The translations under genes and the position numbers were made by a program. The notes under the pieces are model-generated. The model saw nothing but the letters and a program-made list of their open reading frames with translations, was not told where the DNA came from and searched no databases. DNA of 64,000 nucleotides from Rubrivivax sp. Lineage in GTDB: Bacteria; Pseudomonadota; Gammaproteobacteria; Burkholderiales; Burkholderiaceae_C. The DNA lies in the NCBI GenBank assembly GCA_030680415.1, contig JAUXVE010000148.1, forward strand, positions 1-64,000. The letters run 5' to 3'. Positions within the stretch are counted from its first letter, which is position 1. Each line of letters begins with the position of its first letter. This document shows positions 6,282 to 20,466 of the stretch, piece by piece.

Positions 6282-9193
6282 TTCGCCCCTCCGCCGCGCA
6301 GCGCGCGTCCCAGAGCGCCCAGCACACCCGGACGCCGGACCATGCCGGGATAGGGCCGCAGCGGGGGGAACTGCGGCTGGCTCTGCGTCAGGGCCTGGTC
6401 GTCGTCGCGCACGACGCGCACGCGCACGTCGTACCAGCCGGCCTGGCCGGTGATGGGGTCGGAGTTCGAGATCCGGGCACCGCCGTGGTCGGCCGGCAGT
6501 TCTTCCGAGATCAGGTGGTTGAGCAGGAAGCCCAGTCGCGACTCGTTGGCGTCGGGCGCCAGGTTCCAGGCGCCGGCGGCCTTGCCGACGGCGTTCCAGG
6601 TCCACACCGTGCCCGGCTCGACGGCCTCGGAATGGCGCGCCATGCCGCGCACCCGGCCCCACTGCGATTCGACCCACACCCAGTCGCTGTCGGCGATGCC
6701 CGAGGTGCGCGCCGTCTGGGTGTTGATGAACAGCACGTTGTGGGTGTGGATCTGGCGCAGCCAGGCGTTCTGCGAATCCCAGGCGTGGTACATCGCCATC
6801 GGCCGCTGCGTCACGGCCGCCAGCGGGTACTTCTGCTTGTCGGTGACGTGCGACTCCAGCGGCTCGTAATAGAACGGCAGGGGGTCGAAGTAGGTCGCGA
6901 TGCGCGTTTTCAGGTGCTCGGGCGGCTTGCGCGTCAGGCCCCTGCCCTGGGCGGCGCTGCGAAAGCGCTGCAGCACCTCGGAGTAGAGGTGGATCAGGAT
7001 CGGCTCGGCGTAGCGCGTGATGCGGTTCGCGCGCGACCACTCCAGGTAGCCCTGGTTCCAGTTGCGCATGTACTGGAAGCTGCGCGGCAGCTCGTGGTGG
7101 TAGACGCAATTGTTCTGCTGGTACATCTCCCACTGGCGCGGATTGGGCTCGCCGATGAGGAACTTCTCGCCGCCCTTGCCTCGCCAGCCGGCGAGAAAGC
7201 CGATGCCCGAGCCGGGCTCGGTTTCCCAGTTGACGATGAAGTCCGGGTAGTCGCGGTACTTGCGGCGCCCATCCGCGGTGACGAAGGTGGGCAGCTTCAG
7301 GCGCGAGCCGAGCTCGATCAGCACCTCCTGGAACGGCTTGCAGTCGCCGCTGGGCGGCAGCACCGGGATGCGCACCGAATCGACCGGGCCGTCGAACTCG
7401 GAGATCGGCCGGTCGAGCATCGACATCACGTCGTGGCGCTCGAGGTAGGTGGTGTCGGGCAGCACCAGGTCGGCATACGCCGTCATCTCCGAATGGAAGG
7501 CGTCGGCGACGACGAGGAACGGAATCTTGTACTCGCCCTGCTCGTCCTTGTCGTTGAGCATGTGGCGGACTTCGGCCGTGTTCATGGTCGAGTTCCACGA
7601 CATGTTGGCCATGAAGATCAGCAGCGTGTCGATGCGGTACGGGTCACCGCGCCAGGCGTTGGTGATGACGTTGTGCATCAGCCCGTGCACCGACAGCGGG
7701 TACTCCCACGAGAAGGCCTTGTCGATGCGCACCGGGCTGCCGTCGTCGTTGACGAACAGGTCGTCCGGGTCCGACGGCCAGCCCAGCGCCATGCCGTCGA
7801 GCGGCCGCATCGGCTGCACCGCGCGCGGGTCGTTGGGCGTGCGCGCGCACGGCGGGATCGGGCGCGGGAACGGCGCCTTGTGGCGAAAGCCCCCGGGCCG
7901 GTCGATGGTGCCCAGCAGCGACATCAGGATCGCCAGCGCCCGGATGGTCTGGAAGCCGTTCGAATGCGCCGCCAGGCCGCGCATGGCGTGAAAGGCCACC
8001 GGGTTGCCGGTGACGGTGTCGTGCTCCTTGCCCCAGGCGTCGGTCCAGGCGATCGGCAGCTCGATGCGCTGGTCGCGCGCGGTGATGCCCATCTCGTGCG
8101 CCAGGCGCCGTATCGTCGCGGCCGGGATGCCGGTGATCTGCGCCGCCCACTCGGGCGTGTAGTCCTTGACGCGCTCCTGCAGCAACTGGAACGAGGGCTT
8201 CACCGGCGTGCCGTCGGCGAGCTTGAACTCGCCGAGCAGGAAGGGGTCGGCGCCCGGCGTGTGGCTGACGACCGCCTTGCCGGTGTGCCGGTCCCACCAC
8301 AGCTTGTTCTGCGGGTCGTAGCAGGCTTCCTCGGCCGGCACCTCGGTGCGCACGAACATGCCGAATTCGTCGCTGGCGGCGTCGATGTTGACGAGTTCGC
8401 CGCCGTTCGAGTACTGGACGACGAAATCGCGGTCGAACAGGCCCTGGGCCAGGATCACGTGGATCACCGCGAGCAGGAACGCACCGTCGGTGCCGGGGCG
8501 GATCGGTACCCACTCGTCGGCGATCGCCGAGTAGCCGGTGCGCACCGGGTTGATCGAGACGAAGCGCCCGCCGTCGCGCTTGAACTTGGCGAGCGCGATC
8601 TTCATCGGGTTGGAGTGGTGGTCCTCCGCGGTGCCGATCATCACGAACAGCTTGGCGCGGTCGAGGTCGGGGCCGCCGAACTCCCAGAACGAGCCGCCGA
8701 TCGTGTAGATCATGCCGGCGGCCATGTTCACCGAGCAGAAGCCGCCGTGCGCCGCGTAGTTGGGGGTGCCGAACTGGCGCGCGAACAGGCCGGTCAGCGC
8801 CTGCATCTGGTCGCGCCCGGTGAAGAGGGCGAACTTCTTCGGGTCGGTGGCGCGGATGCGGCCCAGGCGCTCGGCGAGCAGGGCGTAGGCCTCCTCCCAT
8901 TCGATGGGCTCGAACTCGCCGGTGCCGCGTTCGGCGCCGGCCTTGCGCCGCAGCGGCCGGGTCAGCCGCGCGGGTGAATACTGCTTCATGATCCCCGACG
9001 AACCCTTGGCGCAGATGACACCCTGGTTGAGCGGGTGGTCGGGATTGCCATCGATGTAGCGCACCTTGCCGTCGCGCAGGTGTACGCGGATGCCGCAGCG
9101 GCATGCACACATGTAGCAGGTGGTGTTCTTGACTTCGCGCGCCGCCTCGGGATGCGGGTCGGCGATCGGGTCGTGCAGCGGAGCTTGCGCCAT
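6278..9193 (-). CDS. soeA: Molybdopterin oxidoreductase, probable cytoplasmic sulfite dehydrogenase SoeA
   Basis: A 971-residue catalytic subunit of the DMSO-reductase superfamily that binds bis-MGD and one [4Fe-4S] cluster. The cluster motif is C26-x2-C29-x3-C33-x27-C61 within CYMCACRCG. Cys153 in HGGFCSVN is the likely molybdenum ligand. No twin-arginine signal precedes the first motif, so the enzyme is cytoplasmic, as described for SoeABC of purple sulfur bacteria, which oxidises sulfite to sulfate. Length (about 965-975) and the following soeB, soeC and TSUP genes agree. Start at 9193 (MAQAPLHD) avoids an upstream proline-rich extension. The substrate assignment rests on family resemblance and context, not on a diagnostic residue; tetrathionate or another sulfur anion remains possible. 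Confidence 0.68.
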   Translation of the reverse strand: MAQAPLHDPIADPHPEAAREVKNTTCYMCACRCGIRVHLRDGKVRYIDGNPDHPLNQGVICAKGSSGIMKQYSPARLTRPLRRKAGAERGTGEFEPIEWEEAYALLAERLGRIRATDPKKFALFTGRDQMQALTGLFARQFGTPNYAAHGGFCSVNMAAGMIYTIGGSFWEFGGPDLDRAKLFVMIGTAEDHHSNPMKIALAKFKRDGGRFVSINPVRTGYSAIADEWVPIRPGTDGAFLLAVIHVILAQGLFDRDFVVQYSNGGELVNIDAASDEFGMFVRTEVPAEEACYDPQNKLWWDRHTGKAVVSHTPGADPFLLGEFKLADGTPVKPSFQLLQERVKDYTPEWAAQITGIPAATIRRLAHEMGITARDQRIELPIAWTDAWGKEHDTVTGNPVAFHAMRGLAAHSNGFQTIRALAILMSLLGTIDRPGGFRHKAPFPRPIPPCARTPNDPRAVQPMRPLDGMALGWPSDPDDLFVNDDGSPVRIDKAFSWEYPLSVHGLMHNVITNAWRGDPYRIDTLLIFMANMSWNSTMNTAEVRHMLNDKDEQGEYKIPFLVVADAFHSEMTAYADLVLPDTTYLERHDVMSMLDRPISEFDGPVDSVRIPVLPPSGDCKPFQEVLIELGSRLKLPTFVTADGRRKYRDYPDFIVNWETEPGSGIGFLAGWRGKGGEKFLIGEPNPRQWEMYQQNNCVYHHELPRSFQYMRNWNQGYLEWSRANRITRYAEPILIHLYSEVLQRFRSAAQGRGLTRKPPEHLKTRIATYFDPLPFYYEPLESHVTDKQKYPLAAVTQRPMAMYHAWDSQNAWLRQIHTHNVLFINTQTARTSGIADSDWVWVESQWGRVRGMARHSEAVEPGTVWTWNAVGKAAGAWNLAPDANESRLGFLLNHLISEELPADHGGARISNSDPITGQAGWYDVRVRVVRDDDQALTQSQPQFPPLRPYPGMVRRPGVLGALGRALRGGGAK

Positions 9194-9511
9194 GGAGTTC
9201 GAGGGTCCCGGTCGGTCGGACGGGATGTTCTTGTGTGGGTGCGGCACGCAAGCGCGAACGCCACCGACGCGTCCGCCAACAGGGGGCATTGGGCACAAGA
9301 CCTGGCGGACGCGTCTATTCCCAACAAGGTGTATGGCTACCTACCCGTCAGGGGTATGGGCTCGTTGCAGCGGCCGGCCCGGCTAGGATGGCGCCGCCGG
9401 GGCCGTCATCCTCCAGCCCTCCCGCCACGGCACCTCCCCCGGCAAGCGCCCATGAGCACGCCGGGCCGCCCCAAGCGCGAATTCCGCAGTGCCCAGCACG
9501 AAGCGACCCTG
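9194..9511. promoter_or_regulatory. Upstream region of the soe-like operon, with two inverted repeats
   Basis: No gene is seen here. Between the divergent soeA and mazG-like genes lies a perfect 13-bp inverted repeat: GACGCGTCCGCCA at 9266-9278 and its complement at 9303-9315, 24 bases apart and 73 bases before the soeA start. A second smaller one, TACCC at 9342-9346 and GGGTA at 9352-9356, lies further upstream. They could be operators for the soe operon or a hairpin in its leader. Confidence 0.5.
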
Positions 9512-9970
9512 ATGAGCCGGAACCCGTTGCCGCCGAACGACCCCGCATTGCCCGCGCCGGCGGCCGCAAACGCGACGCGCTCGCCCGTGTCCAGCGTAGA
9601 CTCGCCAGACGGCCCCTTGATCGATGCCGTCAGGCTGCAGGAGGCAATTGCGCTGTTTGCGCGCGAGCGCGACTGGGACCAGTTCCACTCGCCGAAGAAC
9701 CTGGCCATGGCGCTCACCGCAGAGGTGGGCGAGTTGGTGGAACTGTTCCAGTGGCTGGGCGAGGGCGCCTCGCACCGCGTGGCGCACGACCCGGCCACCG
9801 CGCGCCGTGTGCGCGACGAGATCGCCGACGTGCTGGTGTACCTGGTGCGGCTGGCCGCGGTGCTGGACGTGGATCTGGACGAGGCCGTGCGCAGCAAGCT
9901 CGCCGCCAACGCACTCAAGTACCCCGCCGATCGGGCTAGAGGAAATGCGAAGAAATACACGGGCCTCTAA
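9512..9970 (+). CDS. MazG-like nucleotide pyrophosphohydrolase
   Basis: A small all-alpha NTP pyrophosphatase of the MazG/RS21-C6 type that would hydrolyse (d)NTPs to monophosphates and PPi. The metal-binding residues are visible as E71-x2-E74-x2-E77 (EVGELVE) and E103-x2-D106 (DEIAD) in a 152-residue reading. The fold itself only needs residues from about 36 onward. The start is uncertain: ATG at 9512, ATG at 9452 and GTG at 9587 are in frame and none has a strong ribosome site. It is convergent with ftsH and the nested repeat separates them. It may clean the nucleotide pool of damaged or methylated dCTP-like nucleotides, which is inference from the family. Confidence 0.8.
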   Translation: MSRNPLPPNDPALPAPAAANATRSPVSSVDSPDGPLIDAVRLQEAIALFARERDWDQFHSPKNLAMALTAEVGELVELFQWLGEGASHRVAHDPATARRVRDEIADVLVYLVRLAAVLDVDLDEAVRSKLAANALKYPADRARGNAKKYTGL

Positions 9971-10034
9971 GCGCCGGAACCGCGCCTGGCGCCTTGCTGT
10001 CTGCTAACAGTCCGCCAAGGGCAGGCTGCGACTC

Positions 10035-10300
10035 AGAGGTTGAGAGGCAATCCCATGCACCCGCGCAGGGGTGGCCAAGGGCCCTGAGCAAGGCGCAACG
10101 CGCCGCCCGCACTGGCGTGCGGGCAAGCGGTGCAACGCCGCGCAGGGCCCATGGGTACCCCAGCCCAACGGGTAAGCCCCCAGAACAGCCGCACACCGCG
10201 TTTCAAATGCTAGCCGGGGCCCCACCCCGGCTGCGCTTTGCGCCTTGATTGCGGCTGTTCTGGGGGCTTACGCGGGTGCATGGGATTGCCTCTCAACCTC

Positions 10301-10303
<3 letters not shown>
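10035..10303. repeat. Nested inverted repeat between mazG-like and ftsH genes
   Basis: The right arm is one continuous 53-base stretch, 10251-10303, ending on the ftsH stop codon. Its complement is found in two pieces on the left: 10035-10065 and 10172-10192. The 106 bases between the two pieces (10066-10171) interrupt the left arm and carry their own pairs: GGGCCCTG with CAGGGCCC, and a 7-bp stem GCCCGCA/TGCGGGC. The spacer between the arms has an 8-bp hairpin at 10212-10232. It sits where two convergent genes end, so it could serve as a two-way terminator. No gene is seen in this stretch. Confidence 0.8.
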
Positions 10304-12208
<1,905 letters not shown>

Positions 12209-12381
12209 CGCGGCTCCTTTTCCAGTTCAGCAACACGGCACGGTACGTGCGCTGTGCCGGATTCCACGGCATATGGTGATGATTCTATTGCAGTCAAGAT
12301 GCAGCTCATGATTGGCAATGCGGCCGGAAGGGCCCGCAATACCGTGGTCTGTGCACGCTTTCCAAGCCGTGTCCCGCGCCG

Positions 12382-13041
12382 TCAGGCGAGCTTGGGACCC
12401 AACCCTACGAGAAAGGTTTCGGAAGACTTGTCACGCGAGGCCTTGGGCTTGATCGGCTTGACGACGCGAAAACTGTCCTTGAACAGTTTGGCCTGCTGGC
12501 CATAACCGCTGCCATGAAAGGTCTTGCAGACCAGTGCACCCTCGGGCTGAAGGTGGCCCAGCGCAAACGCCACCGCCAGTTCGACCAGGTGCGCCACGCG
12601 GGCGGCGTCCGACGACTCGATACCCGACAGGTTGGGCGCCATGTCGGACACCACGACATCCACCCGCCTGCCGCCCAGTTGCGCCTCCAGCGCATGCAGC
12701 ATCTCGGCTTCGCGGAAGTCGCCCTGCAGGAAGACCACGCCCTCGATGGGCTCGATCTCGACCAGGTCCAGCGCGATGATGCTGCCGTCGAGCTCACCCG
12801 AGGCTGCGCCCTGGGGGGCGAACCTGCGCCGCAGGTACTGGCTCCAGGCTCCCGGCGCCGCGCCCAGGTCCACCACCACCTGCCCGGGCTTGATCAGGCG
12901 CAGCGCCTCGTCGATCTCCTTGAGCTTGTAGGCGGCGCGGGCGCGGTAGCCCTCCCGCAGCGCCATCTTGACGTAGGGGTCGTTGACATGGTCGTTGAGC
13001 CACGCCTTGTTGACTTTCTTGCTCTTGGTCTTGACTTTCAT
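12382..13041 (-). CDS. rlmE: 23S rRNA 2'-O-ribose U2552 methyltransferase RlmE (FtsJ)
   Basis: A 219-residue SAM-dependent enzyme that methylates U2552 in the A-loop of 23S rRNA late in 50S assembly. The SAM motif [12 protein letters not shown] is at 57-68. K39 and the later aspartate and lysine (VSDMAPN, VCKTFHG) correspond to the K-D-K catalytic set. Start at 13041 gives the conserved [16 protein letters not shown]-terminus; the longer in-frame reading would run into yhbY. It is divergent from yhbY with only 20 bases between the two start codons, so the two promoters must overlap one another or the opposite coding sequence. Confidence 0.95.
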   Translation of the reverse strand: MKVKTKSKKVNKAWLNDHVNDPYVKMALREGYRARAAYKLKEIDEALRLIKPGQVVVDLGAAPGAWSQYLRRRFAPQGAASGELDGSIIALDLVEIEPIEGVVFLQGDFREAEMLHALEAQLGGRRVDVVVSDMAPNLSGIESSDAARVAHLVELAVAFALGHLQPEGALVCKTFHGSGYGQQAKLFKDSFRVVKPIKPKASRDKSSETFLVGLGPKLA

Positions 13042-13061
13042 GTGGCGCCGATAATGGAAGC

Positions 13062-13538
13062 ATGACCGCTCTGACACTGACCCCCGCCGAACGCAAGGCA
13101 CACCGCTCCGACGCTCACCATCTGGAGCCGGTCGTGATGATCGGCAACGACGGGCTCACTCCAGCCGTCGTGAAGGAGGTGGACAAGGCGCTCAACTCGC
13201 ATGGCCTGATCAAGGTGCGTGTGTTCTCCGACGACCGCGCCGCACGCGAGGCCCTGCTGGCCGATCTGGCGACGCAGCTCGGCGCCGCGCCGGTGCAGCA
13301 CATCGGCAAGCTGCTCGTGCTGTGGCGGCCGCTGCCGCCCAGGGAAAAGCTCGAGCGCGCCACCGACCGCCAGCCCGGCCCGCGGGTCGTCAAGCTGGTG
13401 TCCTTCTCCAAGAGCGGAAACCACCGCGCCACGGTGAAGAAGGTCAAGGTCTTCGGCAACGAACGCGTGACGCCTGGCGGCACCATCAAACGCGCCAAAC
13501 GGCGGCTGGCCAGCGTCAAGAAGAAGGCCGGCGATTGA
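13062..13538 (+). CDS. yhbY: YhbY-family RNA-binding protein (CRM domain)
   Basis: A 158-residue protein with a CRM domain in residues 1-100. The family's signature GNDGLTP...[14 protein letters not shown] is recognisable, and members bind pre-50S particles and help assemble the large subunit. The C-terminal 50 residues are a lysine/arginine-rich tail longer than the about 97-residue E. coli protein, common in Burkholderiales and probably an added RNA-binding extension. Its 3' end overlaps the convergent DUF4149 gene by 23 bases. Confidence 0.93.
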   Translation: MTALTLTPAERKAHRSDAHHLEPVVMIGNDGLTPAVVKEVDKALNSHGLIKVRVFSDDRAAREALLADLATQLGAAPVQHIGKLLVLWRPLPPREKLERATDRQPGPRVVKLVSFSKSGNHRATVKKVKVFGNERVTPGGTIKRAKRRLASVKKKAGD

Positions 13539-13977
13539 TGCCAGCGCCGGCGGCACGCCAGGCCAGTGCCGCCACCAGCGCCACCTTCACCACGTAGAAG
13601 GCCGTGCTCACCGCGTGCAGCTGACCGAAGCTCAGGGCGCCCTGCCCGGCACGGGCGGCGGCCATCAGCGGCTGCAGTGCGAAGTACCCGGCGATGGTGC
13701 AGAAGACGGCGCCCAGGGCCAGCACCATGCCGGTGCTGAACTGCGTACCCTGCCCCGCGGCCGCCGCGCGGCGCGCGACCAGGCGCTCGAGCACCAGCAG
13801 CACGATGCCGAGCGCGAGACTGACATACGCCTCCTGCGCCAGCATGCGGCCGACGACGCGGCCGGCGTCGGCCTGCGGCAGCAGCGCAAAGGGCGCCGGC
13901 GTCGCCAGCAGCGCCACGCACAGCAGCCAGCCGGCCCACAGGCCGGGCAACAGCCCTCGCCAGCGCTGCAGGCGCAT
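13516..13977 (-). CDS. DUF4149 membrane protein
   Basis: A 153-residue inner-membrane protein with four hydrophobic segments, about residues 13-33, 48-64, 84-104 and 121-141. It matches the DUF4149 type found directly after greA in many Burkholderiales. The start codon overlaps the greA stop by one base (TGATG), so it is translated together with greA. No function is known for the family; nothing catalytic is visible. Confidence 0.85.
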   Translation of the reverse strand: MRLQRWRGLLPGLWAGWLLCVALLATPAPFALLPQADAGRVVGRMLAQEAYVSLALGIVLLVLERLVARRAAAAGQGTQFSTGMVLALGAVFCTIAGYFALQPLMAAARAGQGALSFGQLHAVSTAFYVVKVALVAALAWRAAGAGINRRPSS

Positions 13978-14453
13978 CAGATGTAACGCACGTCCACGAT
14001 CTCCCAGTGGCGCAGGCCACCCGGCGCCTGCACCTCGGCCACGTCACCGGCCTGCTTGCCGATCAGCGCCCGCGCGATCGGGCTGCTGATCGAGATCAGG
14101 CCCAGTTTCAAATCGGCCTCGTCGTCACCGACGATCTGGTAGGTGGCCTTGGCGCCACTCTTTTCGTCTTCCAGGTCCACCGTGGCACCGAACACGACCT
14201 TGCCGCCGGCGTCCACCTGTGCGGGGTCGATCACCTGGGCGCCCGCCAGCTTGGATTCGAGTTCCTTGATGCGGCCCTCGATGAAACCCTGCTTGTCCTT
14301 GGCGGCTTCGTACTCGGCGTTCTCCGACAGGTCGCCCTGCGCACGCGCCTCGGCAATGGCCTGGATGACGGCGTGTCGATCGACGGACTTCAGCCGTTGC
14401 AGTTCGCTCTTCAACTTTTCGGCGCCGCGCTGCGTCAGGGGAATGGTGACCAT
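13977..14453 (-). CDS. greA: Transcription elongation factor GreA
   Basis: A 158-residue factor that enters the secondary channel of RNA polymerase and stimulates cleavage of backtracked transcripts. The N-terminal coiled coil carries the conserved acidic tip in [14 protein letters not shown], and the C-terminal FKBP-like domain follows. Length equals that of E. coli GreA. Start at 14453 ([10 protein letters not shown]) is the standard one. It lies 80 bases after carB on the same strand, and overlaps the DUF4149 gene by one base. Confidence 0.97.
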   Translation of the reverse strand: MVTIPLTQRGAEKLKSELQRLKSVDRHAVIQAIAEARAQGDLSENAEYEAAKDKQGFIEGRIKELESKLAGAQVIDPAQVDAGGKVVFGATVDLEDEKSGAKATYQIVGDDEADLKLGLISISSPIARALIGKQAGDVAEVQAPGGLRHWEIVDVRYI

Positions 14454-14533
14454 GGGTGGAATCCGGGTGAACAAAGTGAATCCGCCGCAGGAACCCGATT
14501 GCGGGCCGACTGCGGCGGACGACAGGCGCAAGT

Positions 14534-17797
<3,264 letters not shown>

Positions 17798-17798
17798 G

Positions 17799-18950
17799 TC
17801 AACGTTTCTCCATCAGCTCGACGAAGCGGTCGAACAGGACGCCGATGTCGTGCGGGCCCGGGCTGGCCTCGGGGTGGCCCTGGAAGCTGAAGGCCGGGCG
17901 GTCGGTGCGCGCCAGGCCCTGCAGCGTGCCGTCGAACAGCGACACGTGCGTGGCCCGCAGCGTCGCCGGCAGCGACGTTTCGTCGACGGCAAAACCATGG
18001 TTCTGGCTCGTGATGCTGACGCGGCCGCTGTCCAGATCCTGCACCGGGTGGTTGGCGCCGTGGTGGCCGAATTTCATCTTGAAGGTCTTCGCGCCAGAGG
18101 CCAGCGCCATGATCTGGTGGCCCAGGCAGATGCCGAAGGTGGGCAGCCCGGTGGCGATGATCTCGCGCGTCGCTGCGATGGCGTAGTCGCAGGGCTCGGG
18201 GTCGCCCGGCCCGTTGCTGAGGAAGACGCCGTCGGGCTCGAGTGCCAGCACCGCGGCCGCGGGCGTCTGCGCCGGCACCACGGTGACGCGGCAGCCGCGG
18301 CTGGCCAGCATGCGCAGGATGTTGCGCTTGACGCCGAAGTCGTAGGCCACCACGTGGTGCCGCGCCTGCGCCAGCCGGTCGTGGCCGCGGCCGAGCTGCC
18401 ATTCGGTCTCGGTCCACTCGTAGGGTTCGGTGGCGGACACGACACGCGCCAGGTCGAGCCCGGTCATCGACGCCGCAGCGCGGGCCTGCGCGACCGCCTC
18501 CTCGATGTGGGTGCTCGTCACCGCGGTGCCCGGCGCGAAGCTCACGATGCAGCCGTTCTGCGCACCGGCGCTGCGCAGCAGCCGCGTCAGGCGCCGCGTG
18601 TCGATGTTGGCGATGGCCACCGTGCCTTCGCGTTGCAGGTACTCGGCCAGCGACATCGTGGCGCGGAAGTTCGACACGCGCAGCGGCAGGTCCTTGATGA
18701 CGAGGCCTGCGGCCTGCACACGGTTGGACTCAGCGTCCTCGGCGTTGACGCCGGTGTTGCCGATGTGCGGATACGTCAGGGTGACGATCTGCCGGCAATA
18801 GCTCGGGTCGGTGAGGATTTCCTGGTAGCCGGTGAGCGCGGTGTTGAACACCACTTCACCGGTGGTGCGGCCGGCAGCGCCTATCGAGGTACCGAGGAAG
18901 GTGGTCCCGTCTGCAAGGGCGAGCAGCGCGGGGGGCAGGTCGGCAAGCAA
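17799..18950 (-). CDS. carA: Carbamoyl-phosphate synthase small (glutaminase) subunit
   Basis: A 383-residue class I glutamine amidotransferase subunit that supplies ammonia to CarB. The catalytic cysteine is in FGICLGHQ and the His-Glu pair in [11 protein letters not shown]. There is no ATG near the conserved N-terminus ([15 protein letters not shown]). TTG at 18950 has GGAG eight bases upstream and gives the expected length; GTG at 18983 is the alternative but its purine run abuts the codon. A promoter-like TACAAT lies about 120 bases upstream, leaving a long leader. Confidence 0.93.
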   Translation of the reverse strand: MLADLPPALLALADGTTFLGTSIGAAGRTTGEVVFNTALTGYQEILTDPSYCRQIVTLTYPHIGNTGVNAEDAESNRVQAAGLVIKDLPLRVSNFRATMSLAEYLQREGTVAIANIDTRRLTRLLRSAGAQNGCIVSFAPGTAVTSTHIEEAVAQARAAASMTGLDLARVVSATEPYEWTETEWQLGRGHDRLAQARHHVVAYDFGVKRNILRMLASRGCRVTVVPAQTPAAAVLALEPDGVFLSNGPGDPEPCDYAIAATREIIATGLPTFGICLGHQIMALASGAKTFKMKFGHHGANHPVQDLDSGRVSITSQNHGFAVDETSLPATLRATHVSLFDGTLQGLARTDRPAFSFQGHPEASPGPHDIGVLFDRFVELMEKR

Positions 18951-19071
18951 GGCAAAAGCTCCGGTTCGCGCGCTCAGCGCCACTCCCTTCAAGACATCGG
19001 GGCGGTGGATCCGAGGGGAAACCTGTGGCGGAGTTTCGCTAGCGCTGCAGTGTTGGCGGGCAAACCCGTAG

Positions 19072-19104
19072 ATTGTAGCCGCCGTCGGTGATTTGCCGCT
19101 GCAA
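19072..19104 (-). promoter_or_regulatory. Possible carA promoter
   Basis: On the minus strand TTGCAG (19104-19099) and TACAAT (19077-19072) are 18 bases apart, about 120 bases before the carA start. The -10 match is five of six; the -35 match is only three of six, so this is tentative. Confidence 0.35.
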
Positions 19105-19110
19105 CGCTGG

Positions 19111-19527
19111 TCAGAAGCCGGCCGCCGCCAGGGCGGACACGCCGGCGCGGGCGATCTGTGCGTCCTCGGCGGCCTTGACGCCACTCACACCCACCGCGCC
19201 CAGGCAATGCCCTGCGGCCATGATCGGCACCCCGCCCTCCAGCATGCCCTGCAGCACCGGCGCGCTGAGGAAGGCCGTGCGGCCCTGGTTGATCATGTCT
19301 TCGTAGCCCTTGCTTTCGCGTCGGCCCAAGGCGGCGGTGCGCGCCTTGGCGACGGCGATGTCGGCCGAAATCGGCGCTGCGCCGTCCAGCCGCTGCAGCC
19401 ACAGCAGGTGACCGCCGTCATCGGTGATGGCGATGGTCACGGCCCAGGCGTTCTGCACGGCCTCGGCCTCGGCAGCCGCCGCAGCGGCTCGGGCGTCGTC
19501 CAGGGTCAGTGTCGGTTTGCTATTCAT
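19111..19527 (-). CDS. GlcG/HbpS-family heme-binding-like protein
   Basis: A 138-residue single-domain protein of the GlcG/HbpS family. The pattern is clear: an N-terminal helix ([18 protein letters not shown]), [15 protein letters not shown], and the C-terminal [21 protein letters not shown]. Family members bind heme or small metabolites and are secreted in some species, but no signal peptide is present here. Neighbouring genes give no hint of its role. A second, broken member of this family lies at 42164-42277. Confidence 0.83.
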   Translation of the reverse strand: MNSKPTLTLDDARAAAAAAEAEAVQNAWAVTIAITDDGGHLLWLQRLDGAAPISADIAVAKARTAALGRRESKGYEDMINQGRTAFLSAPVLQGMLEGGVPIMAAGHCLGAVGVSGVKAAEDAQIARAGVSALAAAGF

Positions 19528-19665
19528 GGCTGGCTACGATAGCGCTTTCCAGGCCCGTTGCCGACACCTCGAGTGGGGTCATCCGCGCGGCGGGGCACGG
19601 AACTTACAATGCCGGCTGGGTGTCCGAGCGGACACTGTCGGGTGTTTGTCTCTCACGGAGGTTCC

Positions 19666-20355
19666 ATGAATCAAGGCGCTCAAGTCCTTTCCACGGCGGG
19701 TGGAGCGGTAGCGGCACAGCGCAATCGTGTCCTGCGCAACACCTACTGGCTGCTGGCACTGTCCATGGTGCCCACGGTGCTGGGGGCCTGGATCGGCGTA
19801 CAGACCGGCATTGCCAGCGCGATGTCGCCGGGCATCGGTCTCGTGGTCTTCCTGGCCGGGGCCTTCGGCTTCATGTACGCCATCGAGAAGACCAAGAACA
19901 CCGCAGCGGGCGTGCCGGTGCTGCTGGCCTTCACCTTCTTCATGGGCCTGATGCTGGCGCGCCTGCTCGGCATCGTGCTGGGCATGAAGAACGGCACCGG
20001 GCTGGTCATGACGGCCTTCGCCGGCACGGGCGTGATCTTCTTCGGCATGGCAACGTTGTCGAGCATCATCAAGCGCGACCTCACGCAGATGGGCAAGTTC
20101 CTGTTCATCGGCATGGTCATGCTGCTGGTGGCGATGATCGCCAACTTCTTCATCCAGAGCAGCGCGCTGATGATCACCTTGTCGGTGCTGGCCATCGGCA
20201 TCTTCTCTTTCTTCATCCTGCACGACCTCAAGCGGGTGCAGGACGGGGTGGAGACGAACTACATCAGCGCCACGCTGGGCGTGTACCTGAGCCTGTACAA
20301 CGTGTTCGCCAACCTGCTGGCGCTGCTGGGCATCGGTGGCGGCAGCAGCGACTGA
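19666..20355 (+). CDS. Bax inhibitor-1 / YccA-family membrane protein
   Basis: A 229-residue inner-membrane protein with seven predicted helices between residues 20 and 220, of the BI-1/YccA family; YccA interacts with and moderates FtsH. ATG at 19666 has GGAGG seven bases upstream. The leader contains a TACAAT-like -10 at 19605-19610 and a perfect 6-bp hairpin GTGTCC-gagc-GGACAC at 19620-19635. A strong terminator follows the gene. The link to FtsH, which is encoded 8 kb away, is known for the family and not shown here. Confidence 0.9.
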   Translation: MNQGAQVLSTAGGAVAAQRNRVLRNTYWLLALSMVPTVLGAWIGVQTGIASAMSPGIGLVVFLAGAFGFMYAIEKTKNTAAGVPVLLAFTFFMGLMLARLLGIVLGMKNGTGLVMTAFAGTGVIFFGMATLSSIIKRDLTQMGKFLFIGMVMLLVAMIANFFIQSSALMITLSVLAIGIFSFFILHDLKRVQDGVETNYISATLGVYLSLYNVFANLLALLGIGGGSSD

Positions 20356-20377
20356 CGCGGTCGCCGCAGCAGCGAAG

Positions 20378-20399
20378 AGGGGCCCACGGGCCCCTTTTT
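20378..20399 (+). terminator. Rho-independent terminator of the BI-1 gene
   Basis: AGGGGCCC at 20378-20385 pairs with GGGCCCCT at 20388-20395 and is followed by a T run. It lies 22 bases after the stop codon. Confidence 0.9.
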
Positions 20400-20466
20400 C
20401 TATGTCTGCACGGCGTCGAAAACGACGAGGCTTTGGCTCCGGCTCACATCGCTGCGGGATATGAGC

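Noticed and set aside
10066..10171. Small RNA gene inside the nested repeat
   Set aside because: It is structured, but I see no promoter or terminator of its own; kept as a repeat only.
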